Positions 9,026 through 19,472 of a stretch of 64,000 nucleotides of DNA are shown one piece after another (the first letter of the stretch is position 1; every line of letters begins with the position of its first letter). The notes under the pieces were generated by a model. The model was given only the letters and a program-made list of their open reading frames with translations. It was not told the DNA's origin and made no database searches. Source of the stretch: Prolixibacteraceae bacterium (GTDB lineage Bacteria; Bacteroidota; Bacteroidia; Bacteroidales; Prolixibacteraceae); assembly GCA_019459485.1 (NCBI GenBank), contig JAIBEZ010000085.1, positions 27,966 through 91,965 of the forward strand, read 5' to 3'. Both the position numbers and the translations under genes were made by a program.

Positions 9026-9931
9026 ATGAACCGAAATCATAAGTATCAACTTTGGCCAGCTGTCATCTTTCTTTTTCTGATCGCAAGTCTTCCTTTGGCA
9101 GCAATCGCGCAACAAAAACTTCCAACGAAATTAAAGAACAGCCTGAATGCATACTCTTTCAATGGTCCGCTGATGAAAGGCGAAATGAATCTGGACAATT
9201 TATTGGAGTATTGCGCTGCCAATCAGTTCGATGCGGTCGATATTACCGCCTATTATTTCCCGGGTTATCCTGAAGTTCCTTCGGATGAATATTTGTACCA
9301 CATCAAACAAAAGGCATTTTTGCTCGGTCTTGAAATCAGCGGAACCGGTGTGCGAAATGACTTTACCGATCCTGATCCGGCCAAACGAAAAGCGAGTATT
9401 GAGTTGGTTAAAAAATGGATCATCGCTTCCGAAAAACTTGGAATTCCGGTCATTCGCGTATTCTCAGGAGTTGCAGACACCAAAGATATTCCGCGTGAAA
9501 AGGTTGTAGATTATTTGGTGAAAGACCTGAAAGAATGTGCTGAATTTGGCAAAGCGCATGGGGTTATAGTGGGAATACAAAACCACCACGATTTTATCAA
9601 AACTGCCGACGAGACGATCGAAATCATCAAACGCGTCAACTCCGATTGGTTCGGATTAATTCTGGATATTGGCAGCTTTCGCACCGATCCGTACAGGGAA
9701 ATAGAAAAGACAATTCCATACGCGGTTAGCTGGCAGTTGAAAGAAAACTTATACGTGGATGGAGTGGAGCAAAAAACTGACCTGAACAAACTGATGAAGA
9801 TTATTCAGCAATCCGGTTATCGTGGATATATTCCATTGGAAACGCTGGGTGCAGGCGACCCAAAAGTGAAAGTTCTAAAGTTTCTGGAAGAGATCAGGGA
9901 AGCCATGCAAAAGATTGGCGGATTAAACTAA
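9026..9931 (+). CDS. exported sugar phosphate isomerase/epimerase-like TIM-barrel protein
   Basis: Member of the xylose isomerase-like TIM-barrel (AP endonuclease 2) family, which includes sugar isomerases, epimerases and dehydratases. I take ATG 9026 (MNRNHKYQLWP, then a hydrophobic stretch ending LAAIAQQ) over the in-frame TTG at 9017, since it begins a normal signal peptide. Barrel motifs include VIVGIQNHHDF, GLILDIGSF and GYIPLETLGAGD, whose His, Asp and Glu would be metal ligands. Export is typical of the many bacteroidete paralogues found beside glycan-degradation genes. The substrate is unknown. It starts 73 bases after the GDPD-GH16 gene and may be co-transcribed with it. Confidence 0.8.
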   Translation: MNRNHKYQLWPAVIFLFLIASLPLAAIAQQKLPTKLKNSLNAYSFNGPLMKGEMNLDNLLEYCAANQFDAVDITAYYFPGYPEVPSDEYLYHIKQKAFLLGLEISGTGVRNDFTDPDPAKRKASIELVKKWIIASEKLGIPVIRVFSGVADTKDIPREKVVDYLVKDLKECAEFGKAHGVIVGIQNHHDFIKTADETIEIIKRVNSDWFGLILDIGSFRTDPYREIEKTIPYAVSWQLKENLYVDGVEQKTDLNKLMKIIQQSGYRGYIPLETLGAGDPKVKVLKFLEEIREAMQKIGGLN

Positions 9932-9989
9932 TTGACTGGAAATTTGTCCTATCATTTAAAATCTCAATTTTTACTAAAATCTGAAGAAT

Positions 9990-10649
9990 ATGAAAACAAG
10001 AAAAATGATTGGACCAATTTTTTGTCTGCTTGTTCTGACTGTGATTATTCCGAAACGGGCAACAGCGCAGGCTTTAAAGGAAAATCCTGTACTCGATGCA
10101 AAAGTGAAAAAATTTCTTTCTGACAATTCCGGGCAATGGCAGGATATGAATGTCCCGACAAAAGACGCGCAGTTACTTTACGACCTCGTTATTAAGGGAA
10201 AATACACAAGTGCTCTTGAGATTGGAACTTCAACCGGTCTTTCATGAATTTATATTGCGTGGGCGCTCAGCAAAACCGGAGGAAAACTGATTACAATTGA
10301 CATTGATGAAGACAGGCACAAGATTGCACTCCGGAATTTTAAGGAAGCCGGTCTTTCAGAATACATTGACGCCCGGCTTGCCGATGCCCATTCGCTTGTT
10401 AAGGAACTCAAAGGGCCGTTTGATTTTGTATTCAGCGATGCAGATAAAAACTGGTATAAAAATTATTTTATCGACGTCGACCCCAAACTAAAAGTCGGCG
10501 GTTGTTTCACCACTCACAATATTTCTGAAACAAGGCGCATGGGAGAGGGCAATTACCTGGAATACATCAGAAGCCTGAAAAACTATGAGACCTCTTTAAA
10601 TTCTGAAGGTAACGGTTTACTTATAAGCTATAAAAGGGCAGAAAAATAA
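9990..10649 (+). pseudogene. O-methyltransferase gene interrupted by one in-frame TGA
   Basis: SAM-dependent O-methyltransferase of the catechol OMT-like family. Codons from ATG 9990 give a signal peptide-like N-terminus and ALEIGTSTGLS, then TGA at 10245-10247. The same frame continues without interruption as IYIAWALSKTGGKLITIDID, FDFVFSDADKNWYKNYF and GNGLLISYKRAEK to a TAA at 10647-10649. The stop sits where the family normally has Gly after the SAM-binding loop (GTSTGxSG), so a GGA to TGA change explains it. The rest is intact, so the lesion is recent or is a sequencing error. Without readthrough the product would be an 85-residue fragment lacking most of the Rossmann fold. Confidence 0.82.
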
Positions 10650-10660
10650 CAGGCTTCGTC

Positions 10661-12016
10661 ATGGCTGAAGATAATCTCCAACGTAAACTGGGGCTCTTTC
10701 CTGCTACGAATATAGTTGTTGCCAATATGATTGGCGCCGGGATTTTTACCACCTCCGGTCTTTTAATGGCAGGGCTGAACAATCCGCTGTTAATGCTGGC
10801 ATTGTGGGTCGTTGGAGGAGTTATCGCACTTTGCGGTGCACTTTGCTACGGAGAACTTGGCGCCGCAATGCCGGGTGCCGGAGGCGAGTATCTTTTCCTG
10901 TCGAAACTCTATCATCCGCTGTTTGGGTTTCTGAGCGGATGGGTTTCGTTCGTGGTCGGTTTTTCGGCTCCGATTGCAGCTTCGGCCATGGGTTTCAGCG
11001 AATATTTCTGCCGGGCAATACCTTCAATTCCCGACTGGTTCGAGCGTGCAGGAATCATGAATCAGGATGTCACCCGAACATTTCTTTCAGTAAGCGTTAT
11101 CCTGATATTTACCTTTATTCATTACCGCGGAATAAAAACAGGCGCACTCATTCAAAATATCCTCACACTGCTTAAAGTGGCGCTAATTGTTTTCCTTTTG
11201 CTGGCAGGATTTCTTTCAGGAAAAGGCGATATCAACAATTTCAGCACAGGCGGTGGGGTCGATTCAGGATTTGGCGGTTGGAAAACCATCGGACTTTCGC
11301 TGATGTGGATCATGTTTGCATACAGTGGCTGGAATGCATCTACTTATCTCGGCGCCGAAATAAAAAACCCGTCAAAAATACTGCCCCGGTCGCTCATAGC
11401 CGGAACCGGAATTGTAATGCTTTTGTATCTTGGCCTGAATGTATTGTACATATACAGCATAAATCCGGATGATATGAAAGGGGTCATTTCGATCGGTGGA
11501 CTCGCAATGGGAAATCTGTTCGGAAACTCAGCCGACACACTCTTTTCTTTGCTGATAGCTTTTGCACTTTTCTCATCGCTCAGTGCGTTTATAATTATTG
11601 GCCCAAGAGTCTATTATTCCATGGCAAAAGACGGACTGTTTTTCAAATCGGTTGCCAGCATCCATCCAAAATTTCAGGTTCCTTCCAATTCAATTGTCCT
11701 GCAAGCTGTCATTGCAATCATCCTTACCCTATCCGGCACATTCGAACAAATCCTGACCTATATGGGATTCGCATTGGGTATATTTCCCATACTGACTGTA
11801 ATTGGCGTTTTCAAATTAAGAAAAGAACAGCCAGCGGCAATTAGAATGGCAGGATTTCCTTTTACTCAGATAATTTATGTTGCAACCGGAGTCGGCATCC
11901 TTGTTCTGGCTTATCTTGAAAGGCCTGTTGAATCATCAATAGCTTTACTGACAGTTATTACAGGAATTCCGGCTTATTATATATTTAAAAGAACAACAAA
12001 ACGTTACAAAACTTAA
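10661..12016 (+). CDS. APC-superfamily amino acid permease
   Basis: Inner-membrane amino acid transporter, 451 residues with 12 predicted helices. Helix 1 has VVANMIGAGIFTTSG, and helix 3 GGEYLFLSKLYHPLFGFLSG, both standard for the LAT-like branch of the APC superfamily. It starts 11 bases after the broken methyltransferase, so the two were probably one transcription unit. It is a paralogue of the permease at 5805-7208 on the other strand. Substrate unknown; family members exchange neutral amino acids or polyamines. Confidence 0.88.
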   Translation: MAEDNLQRKLGLFPATNIVVANMIGAGIFTTSGLLMAGLNNPLLMLALWVVGGVIALCGALCYGELGAAMPGAGGEYLFLSKLYHPLFGFLSGWVSFVVGFSAPIAASAMGFSEYFCRAIPSIPDWFERAGIMNQDVTRTFLSVSVILIFTFIHYRGIKTGALIQNILTLLKVALIVFLLLAGFLSGKGDINNFSTGGGVDSGFGGWKTIGLSLMWIMFAYSGWNASTYLGAEIKNPSKILPRSLIAGTGIVMLLYLGLNVLYIYSINPDDMKGVISIGGLAMGNLFGNSADTLFSLLIAFALFSSLSAFIIIGPRVYYSMAKDGLFFKSVASIHPKFQVPSNSIVLQAVIAIILTLSGTFEQILTYMGFALGIFPILTVIGVFKLRKEQPAAIRMAGFPFTQIIYVATGVGILVLAYLERPVESSIALLTVITGIPAYYIFKRTTKRYKT

Positions 12017-12054
12017 TATGATTGACCATTTATACACGTAATTTGGCATTTTTT

Positions 12055-12146
12055 GTCAGTCATTTTTTGTCATTTGGTAGTCATTCGGTAGTCATTTCCT
12101 GGCAACTTAATGACTACCAAATGACAATTGAATGACTTTTATGACA
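12055..12146. repeat. helically phased GTCATT repeat in two inverted arms
   Basis: GTCATT occurs at 12059, 12069, 12080 and 12091 (steps of 10, 11 and 11 bases), then its complement AATGAC at 12109, 12120 and 12131 (steps of 11). The 17-base segment at 12069-12085 (GTCATTTGGTAGTCATT) is perfectly inverted at 12109-12125. A second copy of this architecture lies at 59394-59575. The rest of the 307-base gap between the permease and the Spy-like gene (12147-12323) shows no gene; it is AT-rich and probably carries the promoter of the Spy-like gene. Confidence 0.75.
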
Positions 12147-12323
12147 TTGTGTAATATTACGGATATTCATCCAGAAGTGTTTTTCTTTGCACTCAGAATG
12201 ATACCCCGGAAACTGTTAAAGAAACCTTAAAGTTTAGTTAAGCATTAAACCTTCTATCTTCAAGTCCATCCAAAGAGAAAATTAAGTTAAGTTTCAGAAA
12301 ACAGATTTTAAAAATTAGAAATC

Positions 12324-12809
12324 ATGAAAACAAAAATTTTAATGCTCGTAGTATTGTTGAGTATGTCGGTTGTATTGGTTGCCCAACCTGCCGATAGAAA
12401 TTCAAAAAAATCATTTCGCGGTCAAAACCCTGAAATGCGCATGAACGAAGGACAAAGAGGCGCTGGAAACGGATTGAACCTGACCGATGCCCAGAAAGAA
12501 GCGTTTAAACAAAGTATGCTGGCAACACAAAAACAGGTTCAGCCAATCCGCAACGAACTTGGTGAAGCCATGGCCCGTCAGAAAACACTGACAACTGCAG
12601 AAAAACCAGATTTGGGCGCAATCAACAAAAACATCGAAAAGATTGGCGCGTTAAAAATTGAAATTGCTAAAATTCAGGCAAAACACCGTTTGGAAATGCG
12701 TGCAGAGCTAACCGACGAACAACGACTGAAATTTGATGAACGCAAGGGAAAAATGATGCAGGACAGAGGTTCGAAAGGAATGAAACATCGTATGAGAATG
12801 CAGGGATAA
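12324..12809 (+). CDS. Spy/CpxP-like periplasmic protein
   Basis: Small exported helical protein: signal peptide at residues 1-21 (LMLVVLLSMSVVLVAQ), then a charged, helix-rich domain with LNLTDAQKEAFKQSMLATQK and ELTDEQRLKFDERKGKMM. These are the two LTxxQ-type segments of the Spy/CpxP/zinc-resistance family, whose members act as periplasmic chaperones or metal and stress sensors. The protein is rich in Met, Arg and Lys at the C-terminus (GMKHRMRMQG), which would allow metal binding. No partner kinase is adjacent. It ends before a strong hairpin terminator at 12825. Confidence 0.7.
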   Translation: MKTKILMLVVLLSMSVVLVAQPADRNSKKSFRGQNPEMRMNEGQRGAGNGLNLTDAQKEAFKQSMLATQKQVQPIRNELGEAMARQKTLTTAEKPDLGAINKNIEKIGALKIEIAKIQAKHRLEMRAELTDEQRLKFDERKGKMMQDRGSKGMKHRMRMQG

Positions 12810-12824
12810 TAATTGAACCAAAAT

Positions 12825-12853
12825 AAGGGAGGTCCCTTTACAGAACCTCCCTT
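12825..12853. terminator. bidirectional terminator between convergent genes
   Basis: AAGGGAGGT (12825-12833) pairs perfectly with ACCTCCCTT (12845-12853) around an 11-base loop. It lies between the stop of the Spy-like gene and the 3' end of the proline dehydrogenase gene, so it can serve both strands. Confidence 0.8.
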
Positions 12854-12870
12854 TCAAATAACCCTTAAAA

Positions 12871-13782
12871 TTAACCCCTAAAAAAAAGTGCTTTTACAAT
12901 GAGTGAAGCCATCTTCGGATTTTCCTTCAGGCGGCGGGTCGAATAACCAAACCAGTCTTTTCCGAAGGGGACATAAACACGCATTTTATGTCCTTGTTTC
13001 ACAATACTGCTTCTGAGTTCGGGAGTGACACCGTACAGCATCTGGAACTCATATTTTGTTTTGTCAATTTTCCTTTCCTTGATTATCTCAAGCGCTTTTT
13101 CAACCAGCTGTTTGTCGTGAGTGGCAATTCCAACATACATATTGTGGTCGAGCATATAATTCAGGTCGTCAATGTAATGTTCCTGAACTTCTTCAAACGA
13201 CTTAAAAGCAATTTGTTTTGGCTCAACATAAATTCCTTTGCAAAGCCTGAAATTGAGCGGATCTCCATTTACATGAATATTACTCATATCCAGTAAATCA
13301 TTTTTGGTCCGACGCAGATAAGCCTGCAAAACCAAGCCAACATTGGCCGGATATTTTTGTTGAAGATTGCGGTATAGCTCAAGTTCAATATCAACGCATT
13401 GCGAATCTTCCATGTCGATGCGAATAAAGCTTTTCTTGTCAGCAGCGATTTTAACCACCTCTTCAATTTTGGCCAGGCAAACCTCTTTGTCAATCAACAA
13501 TCCAAACATGGTAGGTTTTACCGAAAAATTACCCACAATTCCTTCTGAAGTGAACCGATCGATGATTTCGATGTATTTCCTTTTATTCTCTTCCGCCTGT
13601 TCTATGGTTTTGATGAATTCTCCAAGTAAATCAACGGTAACTTCAATTCCTTGTTGATTCAACTGTCGACAAGCCTTTATCCCGTCTTCAATTGTTTCCC
13701 CGGCAATATAGCGTTTGGAAAAAATCCAGATCAGCTTTTGGGGCATATATGGCAGCGCGTTAGCAAGTAATTGATTTAACAT
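12871..13782 (-). CDS. proline dehydrogenase
   Basis: FAD-dependent enzyme oxidising L-proline to 1-pyrroline-5-carboxylate, a monofunctional PRODH TIM barrel of 303 residues, close to the short forms of Bacillus and Thermus. Visible family features include SFIRIDMEDSQCVDIELELY, VGLVLQAYLRRTKNDL, LCKGIYVEPKQ and the C-terminal substrate motif GYSTRRLKENP, whose paired Arg bind the proline carboxylate. The second-step enzyme (P5C dehydrogenase) is at 32147-33784, not adjacent. The gene stands alone, convergent with the Spy-like gene and 221 bases from the divergent OmpH-like gene. Confidence 0.9.
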   Translation of the reverse strand: MLNQLLANALPYMPQKLIWIFSKRYIAGETIEDGIKACRQLNQQGIEVTVDLLGEFIKTIEQAEENKRKYIEIIDRFTSEGIVGNFSVKPTMFGLLIDKEVCLAKIEEVVKIAADKKSFIRIDMEDSQCVDIELELYRNLQQKYPANVGLVLQAYLRRTKNDLLDMSNIHVNGDPLNFRLCKGIYVEPKQIAFKSFEEVQEHYIDDLNYMLDHNMYVGIATHDKQLVEKALEIIKERKIDKTKYEFQMLYGVTPELRSSIVKQGHKMRVYVPFGKDWFGYSTRRLKENPKMASLIVKALFFRG

Positions 13783-13970
13783 GATGTATTGGTTTCAATT
13801 CAAATTTTATGAAGTAAAATAATTCACATTTAAGCTTGAATTCAATGATGTTTATCAAGGTGAACTTATGATTTTACGCAGCTTTTTATTTGTTATTTCT
13901 CCTGATAAAGTAATCGGACGTGGTGGGGAAAAATAATCCAGATAAAAGGTGTTTACTGACAATTAATTTT

Positions 13971-13978
13971 TATTTTTG
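13971..13978 (+). promoter_or_regulatory. candidate -7 promoter element (TATTTTTG)
   Basis: Matches the bacteroidete TAnnTTTG -7 consensus 25 bases before the ATG at 14004. No clear -33 TTTG at the right spacing was found, so support is modest. Confidence 0.35.
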
Positions 13979-14003
13979 GGCAAAATTTATTGATTCTACG
14001 TAT

Positions 14004-14609
14004 ATGAAGAATACATCATTGGTACTTATTAGTATTTTGTTTATTGCAGTTGCAGGTATCTATATACTGCATTTTAGTGGAAATAAATTGAATAATTCAG
14101 GGAAAGATGGAACTAATGATGGCGATGCTTCTTCCGAATTAAAGATTGCATACATCAAAGTTGACTCATTGGTTGTTAACTACGATTTTGCACAGGAAAT
14201 GCATGATGGTTTCACCAAACAACAGGAAGCTTTTTCGAAAGAATACAGTGATAAACGCAGTCGTTTTGAATCTCAAGCTGCCTCTTTTCAGGAAAAAGTT
14301 CAGCGTGGTGGTTTCCTTACACAGGAAAGAGCAATGCAGGAACGTGACCGGTTAATGGGCGAAGAACAGCAAATAACCAAACTCGATCAGGAATTGTCAA
14401 CCAAACTTTCTCAGATACAAGCTGATAACAACAAACAATTACTGGATAGCTTAATGAACTACTTGAAGATCTACAACAAGGATAAAAAATACAGCTATAT
14501 TTTTAATGCCGGCGAGGTGCTGATTGGCGACGATTCGCACAATATCACCAAAGAAGTTTTGGTAAATATGAATGCCAGATATTCTAAAGCAAAAGGAAAA
14601 ACAAAGTAG
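14004..14609 (+). CDS. OmpH/Skp-family periplasmic chaperone-like protein
   Basis: Exported coiled-coil protein of the OmpH/Skp family, which escorts outer-membrane proteins. I choose ATG 14004 (MKNTSLVLISILFIAVAGIY, a membrane anchor or signal) over upstream ATG 13920, whose extra 28 residues span a candidate promoter. After the anchor comes KIAYIKVDSLVVNYDFA, the typical OmpH beta-strand opening, then a long charged coiled coil (about residues 55-150), and a C-terminal KYSYIFNAGEVLIGDDSHNIT that matches the family's folded core. It is single-gene, ending in a terminator at 14631. Confidence 0.82.
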   Translation: MKNTSLVLISILFIAVAGIYILHFSGNKLNNSGKDGTNDGDASSELKIAYIKVDSLVVNYDFAQEMHDGFTKQQEAFSKEYSDKRSRFESQAASFQEKVQRGGFLTQERAMQERDRLMGEEQQITKLDQELSTKLSQIQADNNKQLLDSLMNYLKIYNKDKKYSYIFNAGEVLIGDDSHNITKEVLVNMNARYSKAKGKTK

Positions 14610-14630
14610 CAGATTGAAAAAATATTAAGA

Positions 14631-14659
14631 AAAAATCCGAATGACCTTCGGATTTTTTT
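14631..14659 (+). terminator. intrinsic terminator
   Basis: AAAAATCCGA (14631-14640) pairs with TCGGATTTTT (14648-14657), a 7-base loop followed by a T-run, 21 bases after the OmpH-like stop. Confidence 0.85.
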
Positions 14660-14693
14660 GTTTTGTATGGATTAATACTGAAAAATTAAACCA

Positions 14694-15893
14694 ATGTTTG
14701 CTGACCGGTACATTCAAAATAACATCGTTTATCCGTCCTTCATCAAAGAAGAAGCCTCTCCTTCCCTCTCGATGGTTTTAATGATTCCGTGTCTGAACGA
14801 ACCTGAAATAATCAGAACCCTTGAATCGGTTTGGGCTTGCGAGCCTGTTGATTCGCTTTGTGAAGTGCTGGTCGTAATCAACGATTCGGAAAGCAGTCCG
14901 GAGCAGGTAAAAGCAATCAACCGCGAAACATTTAATCAATTATTGGACTGGAAGCAGACAAACGACCGCAACAATCTGGTTCTGCATCCGTTTTACGTTC
15001 CTTCAGTACAGGCGAAATTTGCAGGTGCCGGCATGGCACGAAAAATTGGTATGGACGAGGCGACCCGACGTTTTAACGCGACCAGCAAACCCGAAGGCGT
15101 GATCGTTTCCCTTGATTCCGATTGTCTGGTTTCGTCCAATTATCTAAAACGGATTGAAACAGTTTTTTTGGAGAACAAATCGTGTTTTGCAGCTACCATT
15201 AATTTCAGACACCGTTTTGAAGAGATGGACGACCCCAGGCAGGAAGCTGGAATTAGAATGTATGAGGATTACCTCCACTACTACAAACAAGCACTGGATT
15301 TCGCCGGATTTCCGAATTCAATTTATACCATCGGATCGGCTTTTGCAGTCAGGGCTGGCGCATACGTGAAACAAGGCGGCATGAACCGGCGGCAGGCTGG
15401 CGAAGACTTTTACTTTTTGCACAAGCTTACCAAATTGGGTCAACTGACTGAAATTACAGATGCATTTGTTTATCCCTCCGGACGTGTTTCCGATAGGGTT
15501 CCATTCGGAACCGGAGCAGCGATGACCAAATGGATGAACTTTACAGAGGATTTGGCACTCACCTATCGTTTTGATGCTTTCCTTGACCTGAAGAAATTGT
15601 TTGATTGTGTTGAGTTTCTTTTTAAGTGCAGCTCAAAGCATTATGCTGAGATTCTAACTTCCTTGCCAACAACAGTTCAGGAATATTTAAACGACATTTC
15701 GTTTGAGGAAAAACTGGCAGAAATTAACCGTAACAGTGCTACTCCTGAATCCTTCAGGAAAAGGTTTTTTCAGGTTTTTGATGCCTTCCAAGTGCTGAAA
15801 TTCCTGAACATGGTTCATGAAAGACACTATCAACAGCAAAATTTACCGGAAGCAATCAGGCAACTTCATAAAAAAATAAGGAACATCGAATAA
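14694..15893 (+). CDS. family 2-type glycosyltransferase
   Basis: Cytoplasmic GT-A fold glycosyltransferase-like protein of 399 residues. It opens with LSMVLMIPCLNEPEIIRTLES (nucleotide-sugar binding strand and NE motif) and has the metal-binding acidic motif VIVSLDSDCLVSSNYL. A later GEDFYFLHKLTKLGQ matches the acceptor-side ED motif of GT2 enzymes. No membrane helices are obvious. Donor and acceptor are unknown. It stands alone, with no polysaccharide cluster nearby, and its stop overlaps the left arm of a long hairpin shared with araA. Confidence 0.82.
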   Translation: MFADRYIQNNIVYPSFIKEEASPSLSMVLMIPCLNEPEIIRTLESVWACEPVDSLCEVLVVINDSESSPEQVKAINRETFNQLLDWKQTNDRNNLVLHPFYVPSVQAKFAGAGMARKIGMDEATRRFNATSKPEGVIVSLDSDCLVSSNYLKRIETVFLENKSCFAATINFRHRFEEMDDPRQEAGIRMYEDYLHYYKQALDFAGFPNSIYTIGSAFAVRAGAYVKQGGMNRRQAGEDFYFLHKLTKLGQLTEITDAFVYPSGRVSDRVPFGTGAAMTKWMNFTEDLALTYRFDAFLDLKKLFDCVEFLFKCSSKHYAEILTSLPTTVQEYLNDISFEEKLAEINRNSATPESFRKRFFQVFDAFQVLKFLNMVHERHYQQQNLPEAIRQLHKKIRNIE

Positions 15894-15935
15894 GAAATAA
15901 GAAACAGCAAAATACTTGTTTCTCATTTCTTATTT
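15888..15935. terminator. long hairpin between convergent glycosyltransferase and araA genes
   Basis: GAATAAGAAATAAGAAACA (15888-15906) pairs with TGTTTCTCATTTCTTATTT (15917-15935) with two mismatches. It lies at the 3' ends of both genes and is a plausible bidirectional terminator, although the stem is AT-rich. Confidence 0.55.
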
Positions 15936-15979
15936 CTTGTTCCTTATTCGATATTTGGCTTCCGATATATGATCGTCGC

Positions 15980-17491
15980 TTATCTCATTCCGTTTGATAA
16001 CAGGTAATAAAGATCATTCCATTTCAATTCTTTCTTGAAATCAGAAATATTTGTGTCTTTGTTGATCTGAACCAATTCTATTCCAGCCATATCACAGAAG
16101 TCTTCAATATATTCAGCGGTAACTGCCTGACTAAATGCGTTGTGATGAGCGCCTCCTGCATAAATCCATGCGGCAGCTCCAACTTTCAGATTTGGCATCG
16201 GAGTCCACAATGCGCTGGCAACCGGCAATTTCTCGAGTTTGGCTTCCGGCGCAACACATTCAACATCGTGCACAACCATACGGAAACGGGTTCCCATGTC
16301 AATAAGACTGGTGCAAGTTGCAGGGCCGGTCATTGTATTAAATACCAAACGGGCAGGAGCTTCCTTGCCACCAATTCCCAATGGATGAACTTCAATCTTA
16401 GCTTTTCCATCGGCAATACTCGGACAAATTTCGAGCATGTGAGATCCCAATGCTTTGTATCCTGTTGTTGGATCGAGGTGATAAGTATAATCTTCCATGA
16501 ACGAGCAACCGCCTTTTAAGCCGGCACCCATTACTTTTACTGCGCGGACGAGCGCTGCATGTTTCCAGTCACCTTCGGCACCAAAACCGTAACCGGCAGC
16601 CATTAAACGCTGAGAAGCCAATCCTGGAAGTTGCTTTAATCCGTGCAGATCTTCGAATGTGGTGGTGAAAGCTTTAAATCCGCCAGCTACCAAAAACGAT
16701 TTAATACCTGCTTCTATACGAGCCTGATAACGAACGCTGTCGTGATATTTGCCACCCACTTTGGCCTCTTTGTCAAATTCGTAGGTTTCGTTGTACTCCT
16801 GAACCAGTTTATCGATTTCAGTTTCGCTCACGCCATCTACAATTTTTACAATATCGCCTACTGGCCATGTATTAACCGAAAGACCAAGTTTTATCTGAGC
16901 TTCCACCTTGTCGCCTTCGGTAACTGCAACTTCGCGCATGTTGTCGCCAAAACGGGCAAGCTTAGCACCTTGCATATCGTACCAGGCAGCAGCAGCGCGA
17001 CTCCAAACGCCAATACGTTCCTGAACATCGTCTTCTTTCCAATATCCAACCACCACTTTACGGGCCTTTCGAAGACGGGTTAAAATGAAACCATGTTCGC
17101 GGTCACCATGTGCCGACTGGTTCAGGTTCATAAAATCCATGTCGATTTCTGCCCACGGAAGGTCGCGGTTGTATTGGGTATGAAGTTGAAGCATAGGCTT
17201 GTTTAATAATTTCAGTCCGTTAATCCACATTTTTGATGGTGAAAAGGTATGGCACCAGGTAACTACCCCGATACACTGTTTGGACGAATTGGCCTCAATG
17301 CAAACATTGGTAATTTCGTCCGGACTTTTCATGACCGATTTAAATACGATACTTACCGGTATTTTAGCCGAGCTATTAAAAAAAGCTCCAATTTCCTTTG
17401 AATTTTTTTCTACCTGTTTCAGAACTTCAGGTCCATAAAGATTTTGGCTACCTGTTATAAACCAAACTTCTAATTCTTTTAAGTTTATCAT
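15980..17491 (-). CDS. araA: L-arabinose isomerase
   Basis: Converts L-arabinose to L-ribulose, the first step of arabinose catabolism; 503 residues, normal length. The metal/catalytic Glu and His positions are visible in [32 protein letters not shown] and [13 protein letters not shown], and the N-terminal substrate domain has [15 protein letters not shown]. No ribulokinase or epimerase gene lies in the window, so the pathway is split or continues elsewhere. Its presence fits arabinose released by the GH43 enzymes at the start of the window. Confidence 0.96.
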   Translation of the reverse strand: MINLKELEVWFITGSQNLYGPEVLKQVEKNSKEIGAFFNSSAKIPVSIVFKSVMKSPDEITNVCIEANSSKQCIGVVTWCHTFSPSKMWINGLKLLNKPMLQLHTQYNRDLPWAEIDMDFMNLNQSAHGDREHGFILTRLRKARKVVVGYWKEDDVQERIGVWSRAAAAWYDMQGAKLARFGDNMREVAVTEGDKVEAQIKLGLSVNTWPVGDIVKIVDGVSETEIDKLVQEYNETYEFDKEAKVGGKYHDSVRYQARIEAGIKSFLVAGGFKAFTTTFEDLHGLKQLPGLASQRLMAAGYGFGAEGDWKHAALVRAVKVMGAGLKGGCSFMEDYTYHLDPTTGYKALGSHMLEICPSIADGKAKIEVHPLGIGGKEAPARLVFNTMTGPATCTSLIDMGTRFRMVVHDVECVAPEAKLEKLPVASALWTPMPNLKVGAAAWIYAGGAHHNAFSQAVTAEYIEDFCDMAGIELVQINKDTNISDFKKELKWNDLYYLLSNGMR

Positions 17492-17668
17492 GATTAAATT
17501 TTTAAGATGTTTCTAAATTGATGTGGTAAAAATAGGGAATAAATAATAAACGTAATTATAACACTTATGAAAATATTTCATGTTCGGGTTGTTGTTGAAC
17601 ATGTTTTTTTAATGAACCTAATCTGTCTTCAGTATTTTTAGTTTCCTTTTTTGAGGCTGAACACAAAA

Positions 17669-17754
17669 AGTTGGCAGTGGTCAGTCGCAGTTGGCAGTAA
17701 CCCTTACTGAATACTGAGACTGAATTCTGCGACTGAACACAGCGACTGAACACT
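17669..17754. repeat. 35-base unit plus 13-base tandem repeats
   Basis: Bases 17669-17703 are identical to 53612-53646 (core GTTGGCAGTGGTCAGTCGCA). Directly after it come 13-base units at 17707, 17720, 17733 and a partial one at 17746, of the type CTGAATACTGAGA / CTGAACACAGCGA. The same 13-base unit is tandem at 29838-29872. The element abuts the stop codon of the decarboxylase gene. The rest of the 264-base araA-decarboxylase gap has no recognisable gene. Confidence 0.8.
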
Positions 17755-17755
17755 A

Positions 17756-19195
<1,440 letters not shown>

Positions 19196-19202
19196 TTGTA
19201 AT

Positions 19203-19472
19203 TTATCGAATTGAAAAGTTGGTCAAAGTTCTGGTTGGGGTAATGTCTGATACCGAAAATGTTTTAATAATGGCTCTGGTTGGTCCGGTTTTCATCCAGT
19301 CAATAAAGACACTGAGATTATTTGGCTCTCCGGTTGCTTCAATCTCAACTTTTCCATCAGGTGTGTTTTTAACCCAGCCAGACAGATTTAGTTCTGTTGC
19401 TTTGAGCAAGGCAAAATACCGGAATCCAACTCCCTGAACCCTGCCATCAATGATAATATAAATAGATTTCAC
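19203..19472 (-). CDS. acylphosphatase
   Basis: Small (89 residues) enzyme hydrolysing carboxyl-phosphate bonds. The phosphate-binding loop GRVQGVGFRYFA carries the catalytic Arg and WVKNTPDGKVEIEATG the catalytic Asn, both intact. It starts at a GTG (19470-19472) that overlaps the TGA of the upstream membrane-protein gene in the four-base form GTGA, so translation is probably coupled. Confidence 0.92.
   Translation of the reverse strand: MKSIYIIIDGRVQGVGFRYFALLKATELNLSGWVKNTPDGKVEIEATGEPNNLSVFIDWMKTGPTRAIIKTFSVSDITPTRTLTNFSIR

Noticed and set aside
10245..10247. TGA as selenocysteine codon in the methyltransferase
   Set aside because: The position is a Gly in the family, no hairpin like a SECIS element follows, and no selenoprotein gene was seen.
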